Assembly: GCF_000196795.1 (NCBI RefSeq)
Contig: NC_014259.1
Coordinates: 1,798,001 to 1,862,000 of the forward strand
Length of the DNA stretch: 64,000 bases
From: Acinetobacter oleivorans DR1
GTDB lineage: Bacteria > Pseudomonadota > Gammaproteobacteria > Pseudomonadales > Moraxellaceae
Reading direction: 5' to 3'
Part shown: piece after piece, positions 52,875-61,855 of the stretch
Layout of the letters: each line of letters opens with the position of its first letter
How positions within the stretch are numbered: the first letter of the stretch is position 1
The notes under the pieces: model-generated
Databases searched by the model: none
What the model was told of the DNA's origin: nothing
The model's input: only the letters and a program-made list of their open reading frames with translations
Program-made: the position numbers and the translations under genes

Positions 52875-53981
52875 TTAACGACGTAACTTCTCGACTTTAT
52901 CTTCATCAATTTCAATGCCTAAGCCCGGAGCCGTTGGCAAGTGCAATTCAAAGTTTTCGTAACGTAGCGGTTCTTTCAAAATTTCTTCGGTAAGCAATAA
53001 CGGACCAAATAATTCAGTACCAAACGCTAATGTTTCAAAGGTTGCAAATGCGTGAGCAGAAGCGATGCTACCTACAGGGCCTTCAAGCATAGTGCCGCCA
53101 TAAAGATCGATTCCAGCCAAACCTGCAATCTTGGCAACTTCACATGCCTCGATCAGACCTCCTGATTGTTCAATTTTCACGGCAAATACATCTGCACCAT
53201 GACTTTTTGCAATACGGTATGCGCTGTCAGGACCAGTTAAAGCTTCGTCCGCCATGATTGCGACATCAAAACGACGTGTTAAACGCGCAAGTGCTTCAGT
53301 ATTTTGAATAGCACAAGGCTGTTCAATTAAATCAATCCCGCCATCTTGTAGCTGTTGAATACCTTGAATACATTCCAGCTCTGACCATGCACGATTTACG
53401 TCAACACGTACACTAATATCTGCACCTAGTGCTTTTTTAATTGCAATCACATGATCAACATCGTGTTGCAAATGGCGTGCACCGATTTTGAGTTTGAACG
53501 TGTTATGACGTTTCAACTCAATCATTTTTCGAGCTTCAGCAATATCTTTTTCTGTATCACCAGACGCGAGCGTCCAAAGTACAGGTAAACTATTACGCAG
53601 ACGGCCACCTAAAACTTCACTTAACGGCACGCCTAAACGTTTTGCCTGAATATCAAGTAGAGCGGTCTGAATGGCACATTTCGCGAAACGGTTACCATTA
53701 ATATTCTTACGAATCAGTTTTAGTGTTTGAGCCACATTTAAATCTTTAACTGATGCGAGTAATGGTGCAAAGTAAGTATCAATATTGGCTTTGACACTTT
53801 CAGGACTTTCTTCACCATAGTTCAGTCCACCAATGGTGGTCGCTTCACCCCAGCCGACAATACCATCCGTAGTCGTAATTTTAACGAGCACCAAAGTCTG
53901 AGTACGCATTGTAGTCACAGACAGCTGGTGAGGACGGATAGTTGGAATATCCACAAGTATGGTTTCTATGGTTCTATACAT
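52875..53981 (-). CDS. catB: Muconate cycloisomerase
   Basis: Lactonises cis,cis-muconate. Enolase superfamily, 368 residues: catalytic Lys region FKLKIGAR, metal ligands in VRVDVNRAW, IEQPC and MADEAL, and a C-terminal SIASAHAFATFE tract. First gene of catBCAIJFD, divergent from catM with 100 bases between starts that carry LysR-type sites. Confidence 0.95.
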   Translation of the reverse strand: MYRTIETILVDIPTIRPHQLSVTTMRTQTLVLVKITTTDGIVGWGEATTIGGLNYGEESPESVKANIDTYFAPLLASVKDLNVAQTLKLIRKNINGNRFAKCAIQTALLDIQAKRLGVPLSEVLGGRLRNSLPVLWTLASGDTEKDIAEARKMIELKRHNTFKLKIGARHLQHDVDHVIAIKKALGADISVRVDVNRAWSELECIQGIQQLQDGGIDLIEQPCAIQNTEALARLTRRFDVAIMADEALTGPDSAYRIAKSHGADVFAVKIEQSGGLIEACEVAKIAGLAGIDLYGGTMLEGPVGSIASAHAFATFETLAFGTELFGPLLLTEEILKEPLRYENFELHLPTAPGLGIEIDEDKVEKLRR

Positions 53982-54010
53982 GAAGTTTCAACTATTACGA
54001 ACTTGTTTAC

Positions 54011-54077
54011 ATACCATAGAAGAATGTAATAGCCTAAAATAGATATAGAACGGTATTTTAAGATACTAAAAAGGTAT
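54011..54077. promoter_or_regulatory. CatM/BenM-type operators in the catB-catM region
   Basis: A perfect ATAC-N7-GTAT dyad lies at 54063-54077, four bases before catM. A weaker one, ATAC-N7-GAAT, lies at 54011-54025 nearer catB, and an inverted GTAT-N6-ATAC (54053-54066) overlaps the first. ATAC-N7-GTAT is the published CatM/BenM recognition form. A recognition site far from catB plus a weaker site near its promoter is the usual activator layout; the site over the catM start suggests self-repression. Confidence 0.75.
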
Positions 54078-54081
54078 ATTA

Positions 54082-54996
54082 ATGGAATTAAGACATCTAC
54101 GTTATTTTGTTACCGTTGTGGAAGAACAAAGTCTGACTAAAGCGGCTGAGAAGCTTTTTATTGCCCAGCCACCACTCACGCGTCAAATCAAAAAACTAGA
54201 AGAAGAATTAGACATTGATTTGTTTGTGAAAGGCTCACGTCCATTAAAAGTGACGGAAGCAGGGCTGTTTTTTTACCAACATGCCGTTCAAATTTTAACG
54301 CATACTGCTCAAGCTGCTTCCATGGCTAAAAAAATGAAGCTGGTCGAAAACATTGTCAAAGTTGGCTATGTCAGTTCACTTCTGTATGGGCGTTTACCAC
54401 AGGTCATTTATCTATTTAGACAAAAGAATCCTGACATTCATGTCGAGCTTATTGAATGTGGCACACGAGATCAGGTTGAGGCTTTAAAGTTAGGTAAAAT
54501 CGATTTAGGTTTTGGTCGCTTACCCATTAGTGATCCAGCGATAAAAAGGCTTTTACTTCGCAAAGAAAAATTAAAACTCGCGATTCATAAAAAGCATCCA
54601 TTAAGTGAATTTCAAGATTCAGGAATTTACCTATCTCAAATTATCAATGAGACGATTTTTTCTTATCCAACGACACCTAAGCCTAATTTTTCGACCACTA
54701 TTCAAGCTTTATTTACCAAGTTAGGTTTAATACCAGCCAAGCTGACCGAAGTACGAGAAATTCACATGGCGCTTGGTTTGGTGGCTTCGGGCGAGGGTAT
54801 TTGTATTATTCCAGAAAGTGCCTGTGATATTGGAATGAAGAATCTAACTTATTTAAATATCTTAGATTTAGAAGCTTATAGTCCCATTTCTCTATCGATG
54901 CGTAACATGGACCAAAGTTCTTATATTCCTAAAATTTTAGATTGTATTGAAGAGATTTATAGCGAAGAAGAAGTGTCGAGAAATCTAAATTTATAA
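54082..54996 (+). CDS. catM: LysR-family activator CatM
   Basis: A 304-residue LTTR almost in register with A. baylyi CatM: MELRHLRYFVTVVEEQSLTK helix-turn-helix start, FIAQPPLTRQIKKLEEEL recognition helix, hinge VGYVSSLLYGRLP, effector-domain tract IECGTRDQVEALKLGKIDLGFGRL and GLVASGEGICIIPES. CatM responds to cis,cis-muconate and activates catB and the downstream genes. Divergent from catB. Confidence 0.92.
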   Translation: MELRHLRYFVTVVEEQSLTKAAEKLFIAQPPLTRQIKKLEEELDIDLFVKGSRPLKVTEAGLFFYQHAVQILTHTAQAASMAKKMKLVENIVKVGYVSSLLYGRLPQVIYLFRQKNPDIHVELIECGTRDQVEALKLGKIDLGFGRLPISDPAIKRLLLRKEKLKLAIHKKHPLSEFQDSGIYLSQIINETIFSYPTTPKPNFSTTIQALFTKLGLIPAKLTEVREIHMALGLVASGEGICIIPESACDIGMKNLTYLNILDLEAYSPISLSMRNMDQSSYIPKILDCIEEIYSEEEVSRNLNL

Positions 54997-55077
54997 CTTT
55001 TTAATACGTTTTAAATTGAATTATCATGTTATTTTAAAACTTTAAGATTATAGGTAATATTTAAAAGGAATTAATAG

Positions 55078-55872
55078 ATGAGAAAAATTTTAGGCGTAGC
55101 TTCTCTCATTATGTCTACCTGTGTTGTACATGCTGAACAATTAAACGAACAAGAAAAAACTTCTCCATATAGCGCGAATGTTACTTTTGCTAGCCAATAT
55201 ATTTCACGTGGGTTTCAACAAACTTGGGGTAAACCTGCTTTGCAAGGTGGACTGGATTATGCCAACCCGAATGGTTTTTTTGTCGGGACTTGGGCATCAA
55301 GTGTAAGCTCTAATTATTTGCGAAATGCCTCGGTTGAATGGGATTTTTATACAGGTTATTTAAAAACAATCGATAAATTTTCAATTGGGATGTCGGTTTT
55401 TTACTACTACTACCCAGGCGCGAAAAGTACACCAGAAACAGGGAGTAGTAGTTATAACTATGGTGAAATCGTACCTCAAATTGGCTATGGTCCTTTAAGC
55501 CTCAAATACTTTGTGACTTACACACCAGATTATGCTGGATATAACTCTAAAACCATGGGTGGACCTGCTGGTAAAAGGTCGAGAGGTTCAAGTTATTTAG
55601 ATCTTAACTTTACCCAGCCGATTAATGACACCTGGACTTTTGGCGCTCACTATGGCTATGAAAGGATCAAAAACTTTTCAGAATCTAATTTTCAAGATGT
55701 TAAAGCTGAACTCGTTAAAGATTTAGGTGATGGCTGGACTACAGGACTAGCGTATACAAAAGCATGGGATAAAAATGACTACTATAAAAAGTATAGTAAT
55801 GGAGAATCTGGTGCGCCTGTTTCAAATCCAATTGATTCGACTTTTACAGTCTCTGTAAAAAAAGTATTTTAA
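55078..55872 (+). CDS. TorF-type putative outer-membrane porin
   Basis: A 264-residue protein with a signal peptide (ILGVASLIMSTCVVHA-EQ) and the TorF/conserved 'SANVTFASQYISRGFQQT', GGLDYANPNGFFVGTWASSV pattern, beta-strand repeats and a terminal phenylalanine (VSVKKVF). Proteins of this group are small outer-membrane barrels of unknown substrate. It follows catM by 81 bases on the same strand; whether it belongs to catechol metabolism or to the sulfur genes downstream is unclear. Confidence 0.8.
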   Translation: MRKILGVASLIMSTCVVHAEQLNEQEKTSPYSANVTFASQYISRGFQQTWGKPALQGGLDYANPNGFFVGTWASSVSSNYLRNASVEWDFYTGYLKTIDKFSIGMSVFYYYYPGAKSTPETGSSSYNYGEIVPQIGYGPLSLKYFVTYTPDYAGYNSKTMGGPAGKRSRGSSYLDLNFTQPINDTWTFGAHYGYERIKNFSESNFQDVKAELVKDLGDGWTTGLAYTKAWDKNDYYKKYSNGESGAPVSNPIDSTFTVSVKKVF

Positions 55873-56177
55873 ATTAGATTTAACAATAATGGCTTTTAAC
55901 TGCGCTTGGGCATCTTTAAATTTAAACTTCCAAACGTAGTTAAAACTGAATTTCTATTTATTTTTAAGTTAATTACGGCTGAATTGAGAATAACTGCGAT
56001 TGAACTCAGCATAAGTTTGAAAGCTTCTCGTAATTTTTATCCTAAAACTTATATGGACTTTTATTAAATTCAATATTGATGATATGAAATAAAATGAATA
56101 GTAGGCTACTGTTTATTCCATAAAAAAACATCATAATTGGATATAACCTTTACTTATAAATCTTGTCCTAAGCTATT
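55873..56177. other. Non-coding gap before the LysR gene
   Basis: AT-rich. TTTTAACT near 55895 and AGTTAAAA near 55939 could pair over a 36-base loop as a weak 3' structure for the porin transcript. Nothing else was seen. Confidence 0.4.
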
Positions 56178-57074
56178 ATGAAAATTGAAGATATTGAAGC
56201 TTTTGTTTGTTTTGTCAATGTTCAATCTACCAGTCTGGCTGCCCAGCAATTAGGTATTTCACAACCTGCTATTACTAGAAGGATCCAAAATCTAGAATCA
56301 GATTTGGGATTACAACTTTTTGACCGTAATACACGCCCTCTAAAATTGACTCAGCTAGGATTTCAAATTTTTGAGCAGTGTGCACAGGTTACTGCTGAAA
56401 TAGATGCATTAGGGCAACTAGTGAACAGCTATAAATTATCGACCCAAAACTTACGGATTGGTATTGCGACAAGTCTATCAGACACGATCTTGTCAGGTAT
56501 TTTAGAAGACTTAAAGCAAAGTTATCCCACATTAAACTTAGAAATTAGCACAGGTTGGGGTATCGATTTATTAGATAAATTTAAAGAAAAAAAGCTAGAT
56601 TGTATTTTTTCAACAACAGCCCAAACTTATGGGCAGAATGACCAGATAAACATGGAAATTTTAGGTCAGTTACAAATTGTGCCCACGGTTTCTAAAAAAT
56701 TAAAAAAGATGTCTGTTCAGCATCTTGCCGATTGTCAGTCTTTAGGATGGATTATTAATACTGAAGGGTGTGGTTTTCGCCAATATCTTGTATCGGAATA
56801 CCATAAATTGAATCAGTTACCTAATATAAAAATTGAGGTTACAGGAACCAATTTGCAGATGAATTTATTGGCTCAAGGTCTTGGAGTAGGGTTATTACCT
56901 AAAGAAGTTTTTGAAAAGAGTATTTATGCTGCTCAACTTACCTCAATTGAACTTACTGACTTCAATTTATCAGTGCAACTTTTTTATATGATTCAACCCG
57001 ATTTGAATGAAGTCTATCAATCAATTTGCCAAGAGATGAGCCGCAAAGTACAGAGCATACTAGGATGGGGATGA
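56178..57074 (+). CDS. LysR-family regulator next to sulfur genes
   Basis: A 298-residue LTTR with winged helix MKIEDIEAFVCFVNVQSTSL and GISQPAITRRIQNLESDLGL, and an effector domain ending with MNLLAQGLGVGLLPKEVF. It precedes, on the same strand, an LLM monooxygenase operon by 202 bases and probably controls it. It does not show the CysB/Cbl hallmark tracts I would expect, so its inducer is unknown. The start has no clear ribosome-binding site. Confidence 0.87.
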   Translation: MKIEDIEAFVCFVNVQSTSLAAQQLGISQPAITRRIQNLESDLGLQLFDRNTRPLKLTQLGFQIFEQCAQVTAEIDALGQLVNSYKLSTQNLRIGIATSLSDTILSGILEDLKQSYPTLNLEISTGWGIDLLDKFKEKKLDCIFSTTAQTYGQNDQINMEILGQLQIVPTVSKKLKKMSVQHLADCQSLGWIINTEGCGFRQYLVSEYHKLNQLPNIKIEVTGTNLQMNLLAQGLGVGLLPKEVFEKSIYAAQLTSIELTDFNLSVQLFYMIQPDLNEVYQSICQEMSRKVQSILGWG

Positions 57075-57276
57075 AATAAAATATCAAGAAATTTTATTGA
57101 GCATAATCAATATAAAAAGTATTAATTGAAGATAACGCTTTCGTTGACGTCCGCAATGTTTTGAGCACTACTCATTCTGCTAGTATTCCATATTTTAATA
57201 TTATTATATATTTAATATTTGTTTTTAACATATTAAGACCTGCCGTATTCTTATAAAAAATACATCGGGTTTAAAT

Positions 57277-58365
57277 ATGGCAATTCAAATTTTAGGAATG
57301 ATCTGGCACCGTGAGGCATCTGAAATTATTCCAGCGACGAAAACTTTTGATAAAAATTATATTGTCAAAATTGCTCAGGCACATGAACAGGCTGGTTTTG
57401 ACCGTATTCTATGTGGCTATTGGTCGGATCAGGCTGATGGTTTTTTAGTGACAGCCTATGCTGCAGCACATACGTCTAAAATAAAATTTTTACTAGCACA
57501 TCGTCCGGGCTTTGTTTCTCCAACATTGGCAGCCCGTAAATTGGCAACCTTGGATCAGTTGACGGATGGACGTTTAGCACTACATGTTATTTCTGGCGGG
57601 AGTGATATCGATCAGAAAAAAGATGGAGATTTTTTAAATAAACAAGAACGCTACGCACGTAGTGCCGAGTTCATCGAAGTTGTACAAAAAACATGGTATA
57701 GCCAAGAACCTTTTAGCTATGAAGGTGATTATTACCATGTAGTAGATGCTTATTCTGAAATTAAACCACTCCAAACACACTTACCGATTTATTTTGGCGG
57801 TTCTTCAATAGAAGCTTTACAAGTTGCCGCAAAACAGGTTGATATTTTTGCGCTTTGGGGAGAGCCTCTAGCGGGGGCCCAAGAGCAGGTTGAAACACTA
57901 AATCAGTTGGCAGCACAACATGAGCGCCAACTTGATTACAACATTTCATTTCGTCCAATTATTGCTGATAGTGAGTCTAGAGCTTGGGAAAAAGCGCAAG
58001 AAATTTATCAATTATCTAAAAAACAATTAGAAAATTTTGGCTTACAAGCTGCCAGAAAAAAACCACAAAGTACGGGTGGGCAACGTTTACTTGCAGCAGC
58101 GGGTCAAGGCGAACGTTTAGATACCAATTTATGGACTGGTATCACTTCTTTAGTTCAGGGCAGTTATAACTCCACGGCATTAGTGGGGACCCCTGAACAA
58201 GTTGCAGAGTCTATTTTGCAGTATTACAAACTTGGTATTCATAGCGTATTGATACGTGGGTTTGATCCTGTTCAGGACGCAATTGATTATGGTCGAGAGC
58301 TATTGCCCCAAATCCGTGAAAAAACAGAAAAATATGATCAACAGCAACAGCTGATCTCGGCCTAA
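57277..58365 (+). CDS. LLM-class flavin monooxygenase, SsuD-like
   Basis: A 362-residue bacterial-luciferase-like monooxygenase: FDRILCGYWSDQADGFL, HRPGFVSPTLAARKLATLDQ, GRLALHVISGGSD, NKQERYARSAEFIEV, then QGSYNSTALVGTPEQVAESI. These blocks are shared with alkanesulfonate monooxygenases, which free sulfite from sulfonates using FMNH2. No flavin reductase (ssuE) is adjacent. It heads a run of sulfur-related genes, 17 bases before a binding lipoprotein. Confidence 0.87.
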   Translation: MAIQILGMIWHREASEIIPATKTFDKNYIVKIAQAHEQAGFDRILCGYWSDQADGFLVTAYAAAHTSKIKFLLAHRPGFVSPTLAARKLATLDQLTDGRLALHVISGGSDIDQKKDGDFLNKQERYARSAEFIEVVQKTWYSQEPFSYEGDYYHVVDAYSEIKPLQTHLPIYFGGSSIEALQVAAKQVDIFALWGEPLAGAQEQVETLNQLAAQHERQLDYNISFRPIIADSESRAWEKAQEIYQLSKKQLENFGLQAARKKPQSTGGQRLLAAAGQGERLDTNLWTGITSLVQGSYNSTALVGTPEQVAESILQYYKLGIHSVLIRGFDPVQDAIDYGRELLPQIREKTEKYDQQQQLISA

Positions 58366-58382
58366 TCTGAAAGGAAATAATA

Positions 58383-59375
58383 ATGAATCACTATGGCAAA
58401 ATTTTATTGGGTGTTTTTACAACAGCAATTTTAGTCGGTTGTACAAAAAAAGAGACTTCACCTGAACATGCTCAGGCATCTGAAGTCAAAGCAAATAAGG
58501 GGCAGGTTGTGCTCAATATTGGTGATCAAAAAGGCAATATGCGTGCACAGCTTGAAGCATCTGGTGCTTTAAAAAATGTCTCATATAAAATCAATTGGTA
58601 TGAATTTCCAGCTGCTGCACCAGTTGCAGAAGCATTAAAAGTAGATGCGATTGATATTGGTTATTTGGGTGATGCACCGTTTATTTTTGCCAATTCTAAT
58701 GGGGGAACAGCCAAGGCTATTGCCGTGTATAAAGCAGATCCATATCCAGTCGCTATTTTAGTGCCGCAGAATAGTCCAATTAAGTCTGCCAAAGATTTAA
58801 AGGGTAAAAGTTTAGCATTTAATAAAGGCTCAATTAGTCATCTTCTAACTTTAAAGGCCCTAGAACAACAAGGTCTGAAGCCTGAAGATGTAACGTTTAA
58901 ATTTTTACCGCCTGCCGATGGAAAATTAGCTGTTGCCAATGGTTCAGTAGATGCTTGGGTGGTATGGGATCCATATACGGCATATGCTGAGCTCAAGGAT
59001 CATTTTCGTGTTGTGGTTAATGGTCGTGGTTTGTATTCAGGTTATACCTTTTTAGCAGCCACGGATAAATCTTTAAAGGATCAGAGCAAACGTGTGGCAA
59101 TTCAAGATTTCATCTATCGTTTAAAAGAGTCACAAGCTTGGGCGGGACAACATGGGGATGAGTTTGGTAAAGCTTATGCCAAAATCACTGGACTACCAGA
59201 AGATGTGGGAATAAAAGCTTTTAAACGCCGTAATGCCTCGTGGGAGCCGATCGATAATGAAGTGATCAAAGTTTCTCAAGGAACTGCCGATTTTTATACC
59301 AAATATAAGCTGATTGATAAAAAGTTTGATGTGACATCTTCATTTGATACTGGTTTTAAAGTGGAGCAAAAATAA
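58383..59375 (+). CDS. Sulfonate-type ABC substrate-binding lipoprotein
   Basis: A 330-residue SsuA/TauA-like binding protein with lipobox (FTTAILVGC), then VLNIGDQKGNMRAQLEASGAL, VDAIDIGYLGDAPFIFAN, KDLKGKSLAFNKGSISHLLTLKALEQQGL and DAWVVWDPYTAYAE. It suggests uptake of an aliphatic sulfonate. No matching SsuB/SsuC permease or ATPase genes are beside it, so it either uses components encoded elsewhere or an unusual partner. It ends two bases before the dioxygenase gene. Confidence 0.88.
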   Translation: MNHYGKILLGVFTTAILVGCTKKETSPEHAQASEVKANKGQVVLNIGDQKGNMRAQLEASGALKNVSYKINWYEFPAAAPVAEALKVDAIDIGYLGDAPFIFANSNGGTAKAIAVYKADPYPVAILVPQNSPIKSAKDLKGKSLAFNKGSISHLLTLKALEQQGLKPEDVTFKFLPPADGKLAVANGSVDAWVVWDPYTAYAELKDHFRVVVNGRGLYSGYTFLAATDKSLKDQSKRVAIQDFIYRLKESQAWAGQHGDEFGKAYAKITGLPEDVGIKAFKRRNASWEPIDNEVIKVSQGTADFYTKYKLIDKKFDVTSSFDTGFKVEQK

Positions 59376-59377
59376 AG

Positions 59378-59941
59378 ATGAGTCAGTTGCAACAAGTACT
59401 CCAGCCATTGATTGAAAGAATAGAATATGGAATTTCACAGCAATTAGAAGATGTTGATCTCATACAATCTTTTATTCCAGAGTTTCGTAGATTGCTGCAT
59501 TTAAGTGATTGGTTGCCAGGCTCTTATCGGCAACCGAACCCTGAACGCTATCAACAGTTTTTATTATATCGCGATCCGCAAGATCATTTTTCAATTGTCA
59601 GTTTTGTATGGGATAAGGGACAAACTACACCAATCCATAATCATGAAGTTTGGGGAGTCGTTGGTGTTCTGCAAGGTGAAGAAATCTCACAGCGCTATCA
59701 AAGAAATGCATTAGGGCATTTTGAGATCACAGGTGAACCAGATTATTTAAAAGTTGGCGAAATTGATTTTTTTACTCCAGCTTCGGGTGATGTGCATCAA
59801 GTGAGTAATGCGCTGTCCGATCAGGTTTCAATTAGCATCCACATTTATGGTGCAGATATTGGCAAAGTAGAACGCTATACCTTTGCTTTAGATGGCACAG
59901 CAAAGCGTTTTATTTCAGGTTATTCAAATCAGGAACATTAA
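59378..59941 (+). CDS. Cysteine dioxygenase-type thiol dioxygenase
   Basis: A cupin of 187 residues with two iron histidines in TPIHNHEVWGVVGVLQGEE and a third in SGDVHQVSNAL. Cysteine dioxygenase (PF05995) and 3-mercaptopropionate dioxygenase share this shape, and the sequence does not decide between them. It would turn a thiol into a sulfinate. Spacing of 2 bases to the upstream gene and 1 base to the downstream gene argues for one transcript. Confidence 0.85.
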   Translation: MSQLQQVLQPLIERIEYGISQQLEDVDLIQSFIPEFRRLLHLSDWLPGSYRQPNPERYQQFLLYRDPQDHFSIVSFVWDKGQTTPIHNHEVWGVVGVLQGEEISQRYQRNALGHFEITGEPDYLKVGEIDFFTPASGDVHQVSNALSDQVSISIHIYGADIGKVERYTFALDGTAKRFISGYSNQEH

Positions 59942-59942
59942 T

Positions 59943-61532
59943 ATGACAACCAATATTCAAACTTATCAAGATATCCGCAAAAAGCTATTGGCTGGTCAAG
60001 AAATCGCACTAATTGATGTACGTGAAGAAGATCCATATGCTCAAGGTCATCCTTTGTTTGCTGCCAATATTTCTCTTTCCAAATTTGAAGTAGAAATTCT
60101 CAATCGAATACCTCGTCTGTCTACAGATATTGTTATTTATGATAATGGTGAGGGTTTGGCAGAACGTGCCTATCAACAGTTACAAGCATTAGGCTATCAG
60201 CAGATTTCATTATTGGATGGTGGTTTACAAGGCTGGAAAGATGCAGGCGGTGAAATTTTTATTGATGTCAATTCAGCAAGTAAAGCCTTTGGTGAATTTG
60301 TTGAACATCATAAAGGAACGCCGTCACTGTCAGCTCAAGAAGTCCAAAAATTAATTGATGATCAGGACAACATTGTTATTCTGGACGCTCGTCGTTTTGA
60401 TGAATATCAAACCATGAGTATTCCGGGCGGTATCAGCGTACCTGGTGCTGAATTGGTACTCCATGCTAAAAATATTGTTAAAGATGAAAATACTAAAATT
60501 ATTGTGAATTGTGCAGGGCGTACACGTAGTTTAATTGGTACACAGTCATTGATTAATGCCAAGATTGGACATGAAGTCTATGCTTTACGTAACGGTACGA
60601 TTGGTTGGACATTGGCACAGCAGCAATTAGCTTTAGGACAACACCAACAATATACTAATTTTGCTAATAAAAATAATTCATCAGGCATATTAGAGAATGC
60701 CAAACAATTAACCCAGCAGGCTGGTGTAAAAACGATTAGTTTGGAACAACTACAATTGTTCCAACAACAGAGTGAACGCACCACCTATGTTTTTGATGTA
60801 CGGTCAGAAGAAGAGTATATACAATCGCATTTACCCAATAGCCGTTGGATTGGTGGTGGGCAACTAGTTCAGGAAACTGACCATTATGCGAGTGTACGCG
60901 GTGCCAGAATTGTACTCATTGATGATCAACTCGTCCGTGCTTATATGACTGCCTCTTGGTTGGCGCAAATGAATTGGGATGTCTACGTACTCGATGCGGA
61001 TTTTCAGACAATATTTACCGAGCAAGGAGCATGGAAACCAGTTGTTCCGTTATTGCATATAAAACATCGGATTACACCTGAACAATTGCAAGCATGGTTA
61101 GATGTCGGTGAAGAAGTCACTATTCTGGATTTTACAACTAGTGCAAACTATCAAAAAGGGCATATTCCTACTGCTCAATGGGTATTAAAAGCAGATATTG
61201 AACGTCTGTTTAATGAGAAAAAAATTCCAACAAACAATAAAATTGTTGTGACTTGTGGTACTAGTCTGTTAGCACAATATGCAGTATCTGCTCTTCAAGC
61301 TAAAATTTCAGAAAATGTTTATGTCTTGGAAGGCGGTAATCAGGCATGGGCAAAAACTTTTGTTTTGGAAACTGATAAACATGTGTATTTATCACCCCGC
61401 ATAGATCGGTATAAACGCCCTTATGAAGGAACGGATAATTCTATCCAAGCTATGCAAGACTATTTAGAGTGGGAATATGGATTAGTTGCCCAACTGAATA
61501 CAGATGGAACACATGGTTTCTTTGTGGTTTAG
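59943..61532 (+). CDS. Four-domain rhodanese sulfurtransferase
   Basis: A 529-residue protein made of four rhodanese domains in tandem: about 6-105, 128-230, 265-355 and 377-475, then a tail of 50 residues. The active-site cysteine is present in domain 2 (Cys190, NCAGRTRS) and domain 4 (Cys438, TCGTSLLA). It is absent in domain 1 (YDNGEGLA) and domain 3 (IDDQLVRA), so inactive and active domains alternate. There is no signal peptide. ATG 59943 follows AGGAAC; a longer frame from 59892 would run inside the dioxygenase gene. Likely handles sulfane sulfur from the same pathway. Confidence 0.88.
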   Translation: MTTNIQTYQDIRKKLLAGQEIALIDVREEDPYAQGHPLFAANISLSKFEVEILNRIPRLSTDIVIYDNGEGLAERAYQQLQALGYQQISLLDGGLQGWKDAGGEIFIDVNSASKAFGEFVEHHKGTPSLSAQEVQKLIDDQDNIVILDARRFDEYQTMSIPGGISVPGAELVLHAKNIVKDENTKIIVNCAGRTRSLIGTQSLINAKIGHEVYALRNGTIGWTLAQQQLALGQHQQYTNFANKNNSSGILENAKQLTQQAGVKTISLEQLQLFQQQSERTTYVFDVRSEEEYIQSHLPNSRWIGGGQLVQETDHYASVRGARIVLIDDQLVRAYMTASWLAQMNWDVYVLDADFQTIFTEQGAWKPVVPLLHIKHRITPEQLQAWLDVGEEVTILDFTTSANYQKGHIPTAQWVLKADIERLFNEKKIPTNNKIVVTCGTSLLAQYAVSALQAKISENVYVLEGGNQAWAKTFVLETDKHVYLSPRIDRYKRPYEGTDNSIQAMQDYLEWEYGLVAQLNTDGTHGFFVV

Positions 61533-61564
61533 TTAAATATTTAGCTAAAATATTGATGAAAATC

Positions 61565-61695
61565 ATAATAGCTCTTTTAAAGCAAAGAAGAGCTATTATG
61601 AAAATCAAAAGTATTAATCAAAATTTGTTCTTGAGATTTCTCTAAAAATGTTTTTTTGAAACCAAGTAATAACTGTTGCCTGAAAAACAGTTATT
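61565..61695 (+). terminator. Two hairpins after the rhodanese gene
   Basis: In the 323-base gap 61533-61855, ATAATAGCTCTT (61565-61576) pairs perfectly with AAGAGCTATTAT (61588-61599), and AATAACTGTT (61668-61677) with AACAGTTATT (61686-61695). The first probably ends the sulfur operon though no T-run follows it. The rest is AT-rich with GAGGGGGG at 61839-61846 as ribosome-binding site for the next gene. Confidence 0.55.
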
Positions 61696-61855
61696 CAACA
61701 ATAAACTATCACTTTTATGCACAGATAGAGAAAGATCTTTTTGTAAAACATTGAAAATAATTATAAAAATATTTGGCATGTAAATTGAAATATAACAGCA
61801 ATATTTTTTTATCTCATCGTTTAGCAATCGACGTTATGAGGGGGGTATTGCAAAA

